Shown here piece by piece: positions 14,425 through 23,485 of a stretch of 30,496 nucleotides of DNA. Origin of the DNA: CAYUPI01 sp964446585 (GTDB lineage: Bacteria; Verrucomicrobiota; Verrucomicrobiia; Limisphaerales; UBA8199); contig CAYUPI010000065.1 in NCBI GenBank assembly GCA_964446585.1, positions 1 through 30,496 of the forward strand, read 5' to 3'. The translations under genes were made by a program, and so were the position numbers. Position 1 is the stretch's first letter, and each line of letters opens with the position of its first letter. The notes under the pieces are model-generated. The model saw only the letters and a program-made list of their open reading frames with translations. It was not told the DNA's origin and did not search any database.

Positions 14425-15468
14425 ATGATCGACGACACCACTCTTCCGCCTCTGGTCCCGCCCCCGCCCATCATCGAGCACGATCCGGCGGCGGTGCTGG
14501 ACCAACTCGCTCCACGGATTCGCCTGCTCCAAAGCGAAATTTCCAAAGTGATCATCGGGCAGGAAGAGGTTATCTCCGCTGCTCTATTTGCGCTCTTCGC
14601 CCGCGGCCACTGTCTGCTGGTCGGCGTGCCCGGCCTTGCCAAAACACTGTTCGTCCATTCGTTGGCCCGCTCGCTCGAGCTGAGTTTCTCCCGGATCCAG
14701 TTCACCCCCGACTTAATGCCTTCGGATATCACGGGCACGGAGATCCTTGAGGAGGACGCCGTCACTGGCCATCGCCGTTTCATGTTCGCGCGCGGACCGG
14801 TCTTCGCCCAGGTGCTCCTGGCTGACGAGGTCAACCGCACGCCGCCCAAGACGCAGGCGGCCCTGCTCGAAGCGATGCAGGAGAAAACCGTGACCGTAGC
14901 CGGCAAGATGTATCGCTTAGAGGAACCGTTCATGGTGCTGGCAACGCAAAATCCAATCGAACAGGAGGGAACCTATCCGCTGCCGGAAGCGCAGCTTGAT
15001 CGGTTTTTGTTCGAAATCCTGATGGACTACCCATCGCTGGAAGAGGAGCGGAAAGTTGTCGAGCAACATTCCTACTCTCCTTTGGACAAGCTCCAGCCGG
15101 TGCTGACGCGCGAAGAAGTCATGCGTTTTCGCCAGGCGATCGCGCAGGTACCGGCCGCACCCAACGTGATCGATTATGCCGTTCGTCTCATCCGGGCGAC
15201 GCGCTCGAGTGACAATGGAGAGGCCCCGGACTATGTCAAACGCTGGATTCGCTGGGGCGCAAGTCCGCGCGCGAGTCAGCATTTGATTCTGGCCGCGCGC
15301 GCGCGGGCGGCTTGTCAGGGGCGGTTCAACGTGGCGCGCGAAGATGTCGCGGCCCTGGCCCCGCTGGTCCTGCGCCACCGCCTCATTCGCACGTTCCAGG
15401 CCGACGCCGAGGGAAAAACGACTGATGAGATCATCGCGAAGCTGCTGGAAGATGTGGCGCCTGAATAA
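14425..15468 (+). CDS. MoxR-family AAA+ ATPase
   Basis: The 347-residue protein is a MoxR-type AAA+ ATPase. The Walker A motif is GVPGLAKT (residues 67-74, with the Ala that is normal in MoxR), Walker B is VLLADEVN (D134, E135), followed by PPKTQAALLEAMQEKTVTV (pore/insert loop), sensor 1 in VLATQNPIEQEGTYPLPEAQ, the arginine-finger region LDRFLFEI and the helical lid with sensor 2 (WGASPRASQHL). MoxR ATPases act as chaperone-like remodelling enzymes with vWA-domain partners, as in methanol dehydrogenase maturation and RavA-ViaA. It is the first gene of a six-gene rightward cluster with DUF58 and vWA proteins, exactly the expected partners. No clear ribosome site precedes the ATG. Confidence 0.95.
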   Translation: MIDDTTLPPLVPPPPIIEHDPAAVLDQLAPRIRLLQSEISKVIIGQEEVISAALFALFARGHCLLVGVPGLAKTLFVHSLARSLELSFSRIQFTPDLMPSDITGTEILEEDAVTGHRRFMFARGPVFAQVLLADEVNRTPPKTQAALLEAMQEKTVTVAGKMYRLEEPFMVLATQNPIEQEGTYPLPEAQLDRFLFEILMDYPSLEEERKVVEQHSYSPLDKLQPVLTREEVMRFRQAIAQVPAAPNVIDYAVRLIRATRSSDNGEAPDYVKRWIRWGASPRASQHLILAARARAACQGRFNVAREDVAALAPLVLRHRLIRTFQADAEGKTTDEIIAKLLEDVAPE

Positions 15469-15703
15469 ATCCGAAATCCGAATGACGAATCCCGAAGGAA
15501 ATCCGAATGACGAAGTCCGAAAAACCGCGGCGCTGAACTCGCGCTGGGCGCGGGCGCAACAAGGCCGAACCGTTTCCGGCGTTTCCCCTCATTCACACTG
15601 CTTAATTCGAGCCTCGTTTTTCGGACTTTCTTCGAATTTCGGCCCTCGGATTTCGGGCTTTCTTTGTCATGCGTCATTCGTCATTCGTCATTCCCCCTAG
15701 CCG
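15469..15703. repeat. Repeat-rich spacer between the MoxR and DUF58 genes
   Basis: The only long gap inside the cluster is filled by simple and inverted repeats. Near the MoxR stop are two copies of AATCCGAATGACGAA-like sequence (about 15475-15530); at the other end is an exact 7-bp tandem, GTCATTC three times (15673-15693), complementary in part to the first block (GAATGAC). The two sides could pair as a long hairpin in the transcript and reduce expression of downstream genes, or the spacer may simply be an inserted repeat. No gene is present. Confidence 0.7.
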
Positions 15704-16621
15704 ATGGTTGCCACCGCTCAGTCACTGTCCCAAAGGTTCGACCCCAAGCTGCTCGCCGCCCTGGAAGGGTTGGACTTCAAAGCGCGCTATGTCATGGAAG
15801 GCTTCCTGAGCGGACTGCATGACAGCCCGTTCCACGGTTTCAGCGTCGAGTTCAGTGATTACCGGAATTACCAGCCGGGCGATGATTTGCGACATCTCGA
15901 CTGGCGGCTTTACGCCCGGAACGACCGGCTCTGCATCAAACGTTACATGCAGGAGACCAATGTCCGTTTCTACGTTGTGTGTGACACCAGCGCTTCGATG
16001 CAGTACCGAGGCGCGACGGCCTGGGGGTCTAAGCTTGACTGCGCCAAAGTCCTGGCGGCGGCGCTGACATGGTTTTTGCTCAAGCAGAATGATGCCGCCG
16101 GCATGGTGACGTTCAATGGCGCCACGCTCGTGCCGGAGTTCATCCGCCCTTCACAACGGCCCAACCAATTTGGCCTGATGCTGCGACAACTCGAAGGCCT
16201 CCAGGCGGCCGGCGGCGCTTGCCTGGCGCAGCTTCTTCAGCACACAGTCCGCCTGGTCCATCGCCGCAGCGTGATTCTGTTTTTCTCCGACCTGTTGGAG
16301 CCGTCGGAGGACGTCGCGCTCAGCTTCAAGCAGCTCCGCTTTCACGGACACGAGGTGCTGATTTTCCAGGTGCTGGATCGGGACGAAACTGAGTTTCCGT
16401 TCGGCGAGGCTAAAATCTTTGAGGACCTGGAAACCGGCGCGCGTCGCTCCGTCGTTCCTGGGAGCGCTCGCGAAAGGTACCTCGAGCGTTTCAACGCTTT
16501 CATGGACGAGCACCGGCGGCTGTTTCGGTCACTGGAGATGCCGCATTGCACCGTTCGTACCGACGAAAATCCCTGGCATGCCCTGGCTATGTTCCTGGCG
16601 GAGCGGAAGCGGCTGAAGTGA
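15704..16621 (+). CDS. DUF58 protein with vWA-like MIDAS
   Basis: The 305-residue protein belongs to DUF58, the usual partner of MoxR ATPases. The signature DYRNYQPGDDLRHLDWR lies at residues 52-68. It is followed by a von Willebrand A-like fold with an intact metal site DTSAS (D94, S96, S98) and a hydrophobic strand RRSVILFFSDLLEP carrying the second metal ligand. No membrane segment or signal peptide is visible, so it probably sits on the cytoplasmic face near the ATPase and the membrane proteins encoded next. It is 26 bp upstream of the BatA-like gene. The start at 15704 directly follows the repeat spacer without a clear ribosome site. Confidence 0.93.
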   Translation: MVATAQSLSQRFDPKLLAALEGLDFKARYVMEGFLSGLHDSPFHGFSVEFSDYRNYQPGDDLRHLDWRLYARNDRLCIKRYMQETNVRFYVVCDTSASMQYRGATAWGSKLDCAKVLAAALTWFLLKQNDAAGMVTFNGATLVPEFIRPSQRPNQFGLMLRQLEGLQAAGGACLAQLLQHTVRLVHRRSVILFFSDLLEPSEDVALSFKQLRFHGHEVLIFQVLDRDETEFPFGEAKIFEDLETGARRSVVPGSARERYLERFNAFMDEHRRLFRSLEMPHCTVRTDENPWHALAMFLAERKRLK

Positions 16622-16647
16622 GCGACCTGTAACCAGCCGGCCAGCAC

Positions 16648-18687
16648 ATGCCCCTTTCCTTTCTTAACCCATGGTTCTGGTTGGGCGCGCTCGCCGTGGC
16701 GGCGCCAATCTGGCTGCATCTGCGCAGGAAAAAGGAAACCAACCTGATTCGATTTTCTGCACTGCGTTTCCTGGAGGACCAGCCGGAACCGCGACGCAGC
16801 CCGCTGCAGTTGCAAAGCCTGGTTCTTTTAGCTCTGCGCTTACTGGCGCTACTGCTCGTAGTGGCGGCCTTTGCCTGGCCTTACTTGCGCCGCGCCGACA
16901 CTGCACCGATCCAGGAGAGCCGCGTCTATATTCTCGATAATACCCTAAGCCATCAGGCCAGGGACGGTTTCGCCCGCGATCGAGATCACATTGTGAAGGA
17001 GCTGTGCAAAGCACCAGCCAGCGTCCAGGTCGCCGTGATAGAATTGACGTCCGTGCCCCGCGTGGTGGTTGCGTTTGCGGACGAGCGCGAGGCTGCTCGC
17101 CAGGCCGTGCGGCAGTTGCAACCCTCCTTTCAGCGCGGTTCCTACCTCGCCGCCTTTCGCCAGGCGAACGCGCTGCTGGCCAATTCGCTCGGCGAACGGA
17201 AGCGCATCGTTTTCCTCGGTGACAATCAGCAAAACCAGTGGAACGAAAACGTCAACACGCCGCCCTTCCTGGGCCAGGTCCAAATTGACCTGCCCAAAAA
17301 TATCGCGCCGGTGCTACCGAATCTCTCGCTTTCGGAACCTCGCGCACAACGGATATTTCTTGGCGACAAATCGTTGGTGAATTTTACCGCCAAGTTGAAT
17401 CACATTGGCGAAGCCCAGACCGCCAATGTGCTGCTGCGCGCGAACGGCCAGGTGATTTTCAACCGCTCCGTTGATCTCGACAAGCAACCGGAAACCATCT
17501 TGCTCCAGGCGCAGTGGGAGGCCGAACCGGGCGCCTGGCTGCGCGGGGAATTGACAGTGGACGGTACACCTGACGCGCTCGCGGCCGACAACCGCGTGTA
17601 CTTCGCGCTGGCGCCCGTGGTGGAAGGCAAGGTTGCCTTGCTGGCCCAATCACCGTTTCTGCGCGTGGCTCTCTCGCCCGACATCATGCGGGGACAATGG
17701 GCCACGCGTGTTCTCGAGCCCGCGTCACTTTCCGCTGAGTTGGCGGCGGACCAGGACGCGGACGTGCTTTGCCTCGAGAGCAATTACCTCCAATCCGGTG
17801 ACGCCCGCAAACTCGTGTGGCGTTATTTGAGCAATGGCCGCGGCGTGTTCCTGGTAGTGAACCGGATCACGCCTGCCATCAAGGGCCATCTGCGCGAGCT
17901 GGGCTTCCAGGCCGAAGAAGCCATCGAACTCAGAAAAGAAACTCCCGCAAGGTTTCAGTTCGTTTCTTTCAATCACCCGGTGTTTCATCCGTTCCTATCG
18001 CCCGACTATGGCAATCTGCTGGAGATCAAAGTGACCAAATATGTGTCTCTGCAAGGCAGCGACGTGATGCCGCTGATCTTCGCAGATAACGGGGCTGCTT
18101 TGTTTTTTCAAGGAACCAGGCTGCGCGGAAAACTCTTCGTGGCTGCCTTTGGCCTCGACCGCGAGCATACGTCGTGGCCGGTCCATCAAAGCTTTATTCC
18201 GTTTCTGGATCTCACCTTGCAGGCCGCCCGGGCGGAAGACCCGACACCGACGGCGTTCGAGCCGGGGGAGATCTGCGTGTTGCAATTGCCCGCGGCCGCC
18301 GCAGCCCGGGAGGTCGTGCTGCGGGATGAGCGCACCGATCTGGCGCGCGTGCCGGCAACGCATGGCAGGGTGGAGATCCGTATGCCGGCCCGTCCCGGCC
18401 TCTACTCCTTGACTTATGACGATTCAACGCAGGTCGAAAAGATGTTCAGCGTGAATCCACCCGCAAAGGAATCCGAGCTGGCCTATGCCAATGCTTCCGA
18501 TGCGGTTAAGCTCTGGCGCTTGAATGCTTCCTCGGGGGCAGAAAAATCAGCGAGCGCAGCGGCCGCGACGCGGATGAGTTTGCGCGCGATCTTGCAACAG
18601 CGGCTCTGGTGGTGGATGGTGCTCGCAGGTATGCTCGCTTTGATCGTCGAATCGGCGCTGGCGGAAGCCCGGAAGGCACGTGGATGA
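16648..18687 (+). CDS. BatA-like membrane protein with vWA-type domain
   Basis: The 679-residue protein begins with the N-terminal pair of helices of the aerotolerance-regulator (BatA) family: FLNPWFWLGALAVAAPIWLHL and, after the linker RRKKETNLIRFSALRFLEDQ, a second helix around SLVLLALRLLALLLVVAAFAW. A vWA-type domain follows, with the metal motif in the variant form DNTLS (D97, T99, S101) in place of DxSxS. The middle part is a large extracytoplasmic region, and a final helix (WWWMVLAGMLALIVESALA, about 650-670) returns to the membrane. It is in the MoxR cluster and overlaps the next gene by four bases (ATGA), so the two are likely translated in a coupled fashion and in similar amounts. 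Its client is unknown. Confidence 0.88.
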   Translation: MPLSFLNPWFWLGALAVAAPIWLHLRRKKETNLIRFSALRFLEDQPEPRRSPLQLQSLVLLALRLLALLLVVAAFAWPYLRRADTAPIQESRVYILDNTLSHQARDGFARDRDHIVKELCKAPASVQVAVIELTSVPRVVVAFADEREAARQAVRQLQPSFQRGSYLAAFRQANALLANSLGERKRIVFLGDNQQNQWNENVNTPPFLGQVQIDLPKNIAPVLPNLSLSEPRAQRIFLGDKSLVNFTAKLNHIGEAQTANVLLRANGQVIFNRSVDLDKQPETILLQAQWEAEPGAWLRGELTVDGTPDALAADNRVYFALAPVVEGKVALLAQSPFLRVALSPDIMRGQWATRVLEPASLSAELAADQDADVLCLESNYLQSGDARKLVWRYLSNGRGVFLVVNRITPAIKGHLRELGFQAEEAIELRKETPARFQFVSFNHPVFHPFLSPDYGNLLEIKVTKYVSLQGSDVMPLIFADNGAALFFQGTRLRGKLFVAAFGLDREHTSWPVHQSFIPFLDLTLQAARAEDPTPTAFEPGEICVLQLPAAAAAREVVLRDERTDLARVPATHGRVEIRMPARPGLYSLTYDDSTQVEKMFSVNPPAKESELAYANASDAVKLWRLNASSGAEKSASAAAATRMSLRAILQQRLWWWMVLAGMLALIVESALAEARKARG

Positions 18688-21245
18688 ATTTTCGCTTTAC
18701 CATTGTCGAGACGAGCCTGAATCGCGCAGAGTTCCGCTGGAAATGGCTAAAGCTCCTGCGTTACAGCTTCCTCCTGGGCGCCGTGTTCTGGCTGATTTGC
18801 CTGTCGGCCGAGGCGGCAATCCTCCGAGGGTGGCTCGTCAGCAAGGCGCTGGTAACTTTCATTCTAGCGTCTTCGGCTGTCATTGGCTTCCTGGCCTGGG
18901 TGGTTATTCTCATCAGCGTCCTGGCCGGCACGACCGACCGGAACTGGCTGGCCGCTGCTTTAGAGCGCGTGGATCGGCGTTTGATGGATCGGCTCAACAC
19001 TTTGCTCTTCCTGGAATCACACCGTGGAGACGCACAGACGGAATCCTTTGCACTCCGCATTGCCCGACAAACCCAAGGCGTGCTGGCTGAAAAGCCTTCT
19101 CACGCACCCTTTGCTTCCGCTCGCCCTTGGCCGCATTTGCTGGCATTTATGGTTTTGCTCGGAGCGACCGTCGTCCTCTTTCAACACTATTCGCCTTGGG
19201 ACCACTTGCTGGCGGCGGACAAGACCAGGAAAATTTTGCGTCCCGGACCCGATAAACCGCTGGACCTGGCCTTGCCGGCGACCAACAGCGTCGAACAAGA
19301 ACGCATTTGGGGCGAGGTGCGCATCACCGATCCAGGCGCGGACCTGAAGGTCACCAAGCTGGACGTCGTGCCACTGCAAATCGAGGCGGCCGCAAGCCAG
19401 CCGTTGGAGAAAGTGGCGTGGTACTCCACGATCAACGGCGCTCAGGAGGCAACACATGAGCTGGCCGCACCAACCGAACCGCGCTATGCCGTCTATCAGC
19501 CGGAGCTATATTTGGATGAACTGCGTCTCGGCGATTGGGACGTAGTGACGTACTACGCAAAAGCCAATACTGAACAGGCAAATTCCTACGCATCGGAAGT
19601 TTATTTCCTGGAGGTGCGACCATTCCGCGAGGACATTCTTAAATTGCCGGGAGGAGCGATGGGCAAGGCGCATCAATGCCTGAATGAAATGTCTATGCTA
19701 GTCAGCCGGCAGCAACATGTCATTCGCCAGACCCACCAACACCTCCAGAAACCACCAGAGACCGAAAATCTGCGCGACCAGGATCGGAAAAAGCTTTCGG
19801 AGGCCGAGGCCGATCTGAGCGATTCGACCGAACATCTGTATGCGAAGATGGCTGCCACGATGGAAAACAAGCCGATCGGCGACGCCCTCGACAACCTGGC
19901 CAAAGCACAGCAGTCGTTGGACAATGCGAGCGACCGACTTCACGCCAACGTCCTGAATGAGGCGCAAAGCAAAGAACGCAGCGCCCTCGCCGAGCTCGTT
20001 GCCGCCCGGAAAATCTTTCAAAAAAAGGTGACTGAGAATCCTGGCGCATTCGAGGAACCGAATACCGAGGAACCTCCTCCGCCGGTTGCCGATGCTTCAA
20101 CCAGGCTCCAGAAAATGACAGAGTTTCGGAACGAAACGAAAGCGGCACAGCAGTTCGTCAACCAAACGTTGGAACAGCAGAAAAATCTCGAGAAAGAGGT
20201 GAAGTCCGTGCCCCGAAACGATCTGCCGCGGCTGGCCGAGCAGGAGAAGTTAATGGAACAGGCGCTGCAGGATTTTCAGCAGCAGCACCCGAAGCCGTTC
20301 GCCGGAGTCCAGAGCGAGTCGCAGGAAGCCGAGCAAGCGTTGACCAATGCCGCAGCGTCGTTGCAGAAACGCAGCCCCGAGGCCCAGCCCGCGATGAAAC
20401 AGGCCACTGAACGCCTGGAACAGTTGAGCCAGGCGATGACTAAACGCTCCGCCGAGCAGCAACTGGCCGATGCGTATCGCCTGAAACAAATCCTCGATCA
20501 GGAAATTCAAACCTTCGGCAAATGCTCCAACCCTGGCGCCAATGTTTCTGATGCAGACTTGCAAACCACGGCCAGCCAGGCCCGAGAGACGGTCAACCGG
20601 CTTAAGGCGCTCGCCGAGCAGGAGCCGACCCGCGATGCCTTCGGCCAGCCGTTGCGCGACGCTTTGAGTGGCGAAAATAAGGTGGACCTGGACGCGCGCC
20701 TCAACCGCGTGCAGCAGGCGCAAGAACAGCCGGAAAAGCAGCAGCGGGCAGGCGAAGCCAAAGACGCCCTGAGCAGAGTCAGCCAGGCCTTCGACCAGAG
20801 CCAGCCGAAAGCCATGCAGATTGCGCGGCAGACCGATTCTCTTAAGCCCTCACCTCAGGACAGCTTCAACCTGGGCATGTCCGAACTCCAGAGCTTGCTC
20901 AGACAATTGGAGCAGTCTCACAAACTGTCACAGGAGGACAGTGCCCGCCAGGGCCACGAGGCTTTGTACAACCTGCAATCCGGCTTGCGGAGTCAGTTTG
21001 GCGACAATGAGCGTGGCGACCAAATCCTCCTCCGCCTGGAACAAATCTTGAAGGGCGAAACGCCGCTCGAAGTTGCCGATCTCAAGAAGCTAATGGACGA
21101 GTTGCAACATTTCTCCGTCGAAACTTCCGATCGTCTGGCGAAGAAGGAGGCCCAGCCTGAAGTCACCAACATTGATCCGTCCAAGCTGCCACCAGCTTAT
21201 CGCGGTCGGATCCAGAAGTACTTTCAAAAGCTGTCAGAAAAGTAG
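18684..21245 (+). CDS. Large membrane-anchored coiled-coil protein
   Basis: The start is ATG 18684 (MNFRFTIVETSLNRAEFRW), overlapping the upstream stop as ATGA. The 853-residue product has three predicted membrane helices: about 28-48, 55-82 (ALVTFILASSAVIGFLAWVV) and 148-168 (HLLAFMVLLGATVVLF). A beta-rich stretch follows, up to about residue 310, and then roughly 500 residues of Gln/Glu/Ala/Leu-rich, heptad-like sequence, typical of long coiled coil. Proteins with this layout are found in MoxR/DUF58/vWA clusters of Verrucomicrobiota and Planctomycetota and are annotated only as hypothetical or DUF4175-like. The coiled coil could be a periplasmic scaffold holding the vWA proteins together; this is inference. 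Confidence 0.85.
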   Translation: MNFRFTIVETSLNRAEFRWKWLKLLRYSFLLGAVFWLICLSAEAAILRGWLVSKALVTFILASSAVIGFLAWVVILISVLAGTTDRNWLAAALERVDRRLMDRLNTLLFLESHRGDAQTESFALRIARQTQGVLAEKPSHAPFASARPWPHLLAFMVLLGATVVLFQHYSPWDHLLAADKTRKILRPGPDKPLDLALPATNSVEQERIWGEVRITDPGADLKVTKLDVVPLQIEAAASQPLEKVAWYSTINGAQEATHELAAPTEPRYAVYQPELYLDELRLGDWDVVTYYAKANTEQANSYASEVYFLEVRPFREDILKLPGGAMGKAHQCLNEMSMLVSRQQHVIRQTHQHLQKPPETENLRDQDRKKLSEAEADLSDSTEHLYAKMAATMENKPIGDALDNLAKAQQSLDNASDRLHANVLNEAQSKERSALAELVAARKIFQKKVTENPGAFEEPNTEEPPPPVADASTRLQKMTEFRNETKAAQQFVNQTLEQQKNLEKEVKSVPRNDLPRLAEQEKLMEQALQDFQQQHPKPFAGVQSESQEAEQALTNAAASLQKRSPEAQPAMKQATERLEQLSQAMTKRSAEQQLADAYRLKQILDQEIQTFGKCSNPGANVSDADLQTTASQARETVNRLKALAEQEPTRDAFGQPLRDALSGENKVDLDARLNRVQQAQEQPEKQQRAGEAKDALSRVSQAFDQSQPKAMQIARQTDSLKPSPQDSFNLGMSELQSLLRQLEQSHKLSQEDSARQGHEALYNLQSGLRSQFGDNERGDQILLRLEQILKGETPLEVADLKKLMDELQHFSVETSDRLAKKEAQPEVTNIDPSKLPPAYRGRIQKYFQKLSEK

Positions 21246-21254
21246 GCTGCTGTC

Positions 21255-23483
21255 GTGACCGCGACCGTCCTCTTCGAATTCCCGCTCGGTTTGCTGCTTG
21301 CGGTGCCTGCGGTAGCCGGGCTGGCCTATGCGTCGTGGCGGCAGCAAAAACGCGGCCTGCCGCGGCAAGGCGTGCTCGCCTTATTCGCCTTGCGAGCCCT
21401 TCCTTTGTTACTTTTGCTCTTCCTGGTGGCTCGACCTGTCTGGAACGCCCGACAACCTTCCGCTTCGGCGGCGCGCTCCGTCGTTCTGCTGATGGATCGC
21501 AGCGAAAGCATGTCGCTCGAAGACCGCGACGGCACTCGTTACCAGCAAGCCCTGGCCTTCCTCCGCGACCGTCTCCTGCCCGGGTTCAAAGCGGCCCAAC
21601 TGCCTGTGCAAGCGATGCTCTTCGATCAGGGCGCGGAGCCGGCGGATGGCAGCAAGCTGAGCTCCGCCAGGCCCACGGGGCGGCGAACGAACCTCGGCGG
21701 CGCCATCGCCCAGGCGGTGGCCAACGCCGCGCAACCGCCGCTGGCAGTGCTCGCTCTGACCGATGGTATCGCCAACGAAACGGCGGACAATGCCCGCGCC
21801 CTCAGCGTCCTGGCTGATTCGGGCGTGCCCTTCATCGGCGTGGGCTTTGGAAGCGACCAGGGCGTCTGCACCCTGTCATTGCGCGAAGTCGAGGCGCCAC
21901 CAAGCGTCTCCCCCAAAACCGCTTTTAGCATCTCGGCCCAACTCGAGGCCGTAAACGCCGCCGACCTGCCCGCTTTCGACTTGCTGTTGTTCCGGGATGG
22001 GCAACTCTATCAGAAGAAAAGCGTTTCGCCCGGCAAAGGCTCACGTGCCTGGATTGAAAACTTTGTCGTCAGCGAAGAAAAACCCGGCTCGCACAATTAT
22101 AAGGTGCAAATGCTGCCGCCAGACGTTCCCAAGCTGAAATGTGTCAATTCTCTGGCCAACACCAGCGTCCGCATTTCAGACGAGAAGGAACTTCGCGTCC
22201 TTTACATTCAGGGCGCGCTTACGTGGGACTACAAATTCATCAGCCTGGCGTTGCGCAACGATCCCGCCATCAAGCTGACCGGCCTCACCCGCACCTCCAA
22301 GCAATCGGTGTTTCGGCAAAACGTCGAATCGGCCGGAGAACTCATGAACGGCTTCCCCAACTCGCTCGAGGAGCTGGCGCCCTTTCGTGTCGTCGCCCTT
22401 TCCAATCTTCGGCCGGCGGAGTTGACTTCGGCCCAACAGGAAATCCTGGCGCGCTTCTGCGGTGAGATGGGTGGCGGCGTCCTCCTGATCGGCGGCGCTG
22501 CCACGTTCGACACCTCCTGGCAGCACAGCCGCCTCGAACAGTTGCTACCGGTAGTATTCGCCGCCAACGCAGGAGTCCAGGGCCTAGACCGGCCTTTTCG
22601 TCTGCAGTTGACTGAAGAGGCGTTGCAGCACCAGGTTTTCCAAATCGCTGACGATAAGGCGGCCCACCAGGCCTGGGCGCAATTGCCCACCTTCACCCAG
22701 TACGGTCGCGTGGACGCCGCGAAGCCCGGGGCCGTGGTCTGGGCGCTGCACCAGTCGGACGAGGGCCCCCAGGGCCGGCGCATCCTGATGGCCTCGCAGC
22801 GTTATGGCGCCGGTCTGTCCGCCGTTTTGTGCATCCAGAATTTCTGGCGCTGGCGCCTGGCCAAAGACTCTGAACCGAGCCAGTTCGATCGGTTTTGGAA
22901 GCAGATGTTCCGGTTTCTGGGCGAAATCGGGCGCCACGAAGTCTCAATCCATTTGGCCGACCAGGAATTGCAGCCGCCGATGGATGTCCAGGTCGTGCTC
23001 GAGCGCCAGCCGAATCCCAAAGATGTCACGGCGACCAGCAGCAAGTTTCTGGCTCGCGTCGAAAACAGCCAAAAGTCCTTGTTGCGCGAAGAAACACTGG
23101 AGTTGGAACCGCTCCGACCCGTAACCTTCAAGTTTCATGCCGAGAAACCCGATGTCTATACTGTGTTCGTCTCCGATTCGCTGAAAGTGCCCATCACCAG
23201 CCGGCCTATTGAGATCCGGGATCAGAACGTCGAATTTCAGAACACTGCCCGCAACATGGAAACGCTCCGTCAATGGGCTGCCGTCAGCGATGGACTGGCG
23301 CTGAAAGTCGAAGATTGCCGCAGTGCTGGTGACCTTGTGGCGCAAACCAAAGCCAAGATCGAAGAAGTCCGCCGCGGAAAAAACCAGCGCCAACCGATTG
23401 GTGTTAACGGCTGGATGCTCGCGCTCGTTGTTGGTTGTCTCGGCGGCGAATGGCTCCTCCGCAAACATTGGGGCCTCGGATAA
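21255..23483 (+). CDS. Membrane vWA protein with glutamine-amidotransferase-like domain
   Basis: The 742-residue protein starts with GTG 21255, nine bases behind the previous stop. Two N-terminal helices (LGLLLAVPAVAGLAYA and LFALRALPLLLLLFLVA) precede a vWA domain with a canonical metal motif DRSES (D81, S83, S85) and ALTDG (D170). From about residue 310 a class I glutamine-amidotransferase-like fold is visible (LRVLYIQGALTWDYKFISLA, then GGGVLLIGGAATF), without an obvious catalytic Cys, so it is probably a binding domain. A beta-sandwich region follows and a last helix (GWMLALVVGCLGGEWLL). This architecture is common in the Planctomycetota-Verrucomicrobiota group. Together with the BatA-like and DUF58 proteins it gives three MIDAS-type domains in one operon. 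Confidence 0.9.
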   Translation: MTATVLFEFPLGLLLAVPAVAGLAYASWRQQKRGLPRQGVLALFALRALPLLLLLFLVARPVWNARQPSASAARSVVLLMDRSESMSLEDRDGTRYQQALAFLRDRLLPGFKAAQLPVQAMLFDQGAEPADGSKLSSARPTGRRTNLGGAIAQAVANAAQPPLAVLALTDGIANETADNARALSVLADSGVPFIGVGFGSDQGVCTLSLREVEAPPSVSPKTAFSISAQLEAVNAADLPAFDLLLFRDGQLYQKKSVSPGKGSRAWIENFVVSEEKPGSHNYKVQMLPPDVPKLKCVNSLANTSVRISDEKELRVLYIQGALTWDYKFISLALRNDPAIKLTGLTRTSKQSVFRQNVESAGELMNGFPNSLEELAPFRVVALSNLRPAELTSAQQEILARFCGEMGGGVLLIGGAATFDTSWQHSRLEQLLPVVFAANAGVQGLDRPFRLQLTEEALQHQVFQIADDKAAHQAWAQLPTFTQYGRVDAAKPGAVVWALHQSDEGPQGRRILMASQRYGAGLSAVLCIQNFWRWRLAKDSEPSQFDRFWKQMFRFLGEIGRHEVSIHLADQELQPPMDVQVVLERQPNPKDVTATSSKFLARVENSQKSLLREETLELEPLRPVTFKFHAEKPDVYTVFVSDSLKVPITSRPIEIRDQNVEFQNTARNMETLRQWAAVSDGLALKVEDCRSAGDLVAQTKAKIEEVRRGKNQRQPIGVNGWMLALVVGCLGGEWLLRKHWGLG

Positions 23484-23485
23484 GT

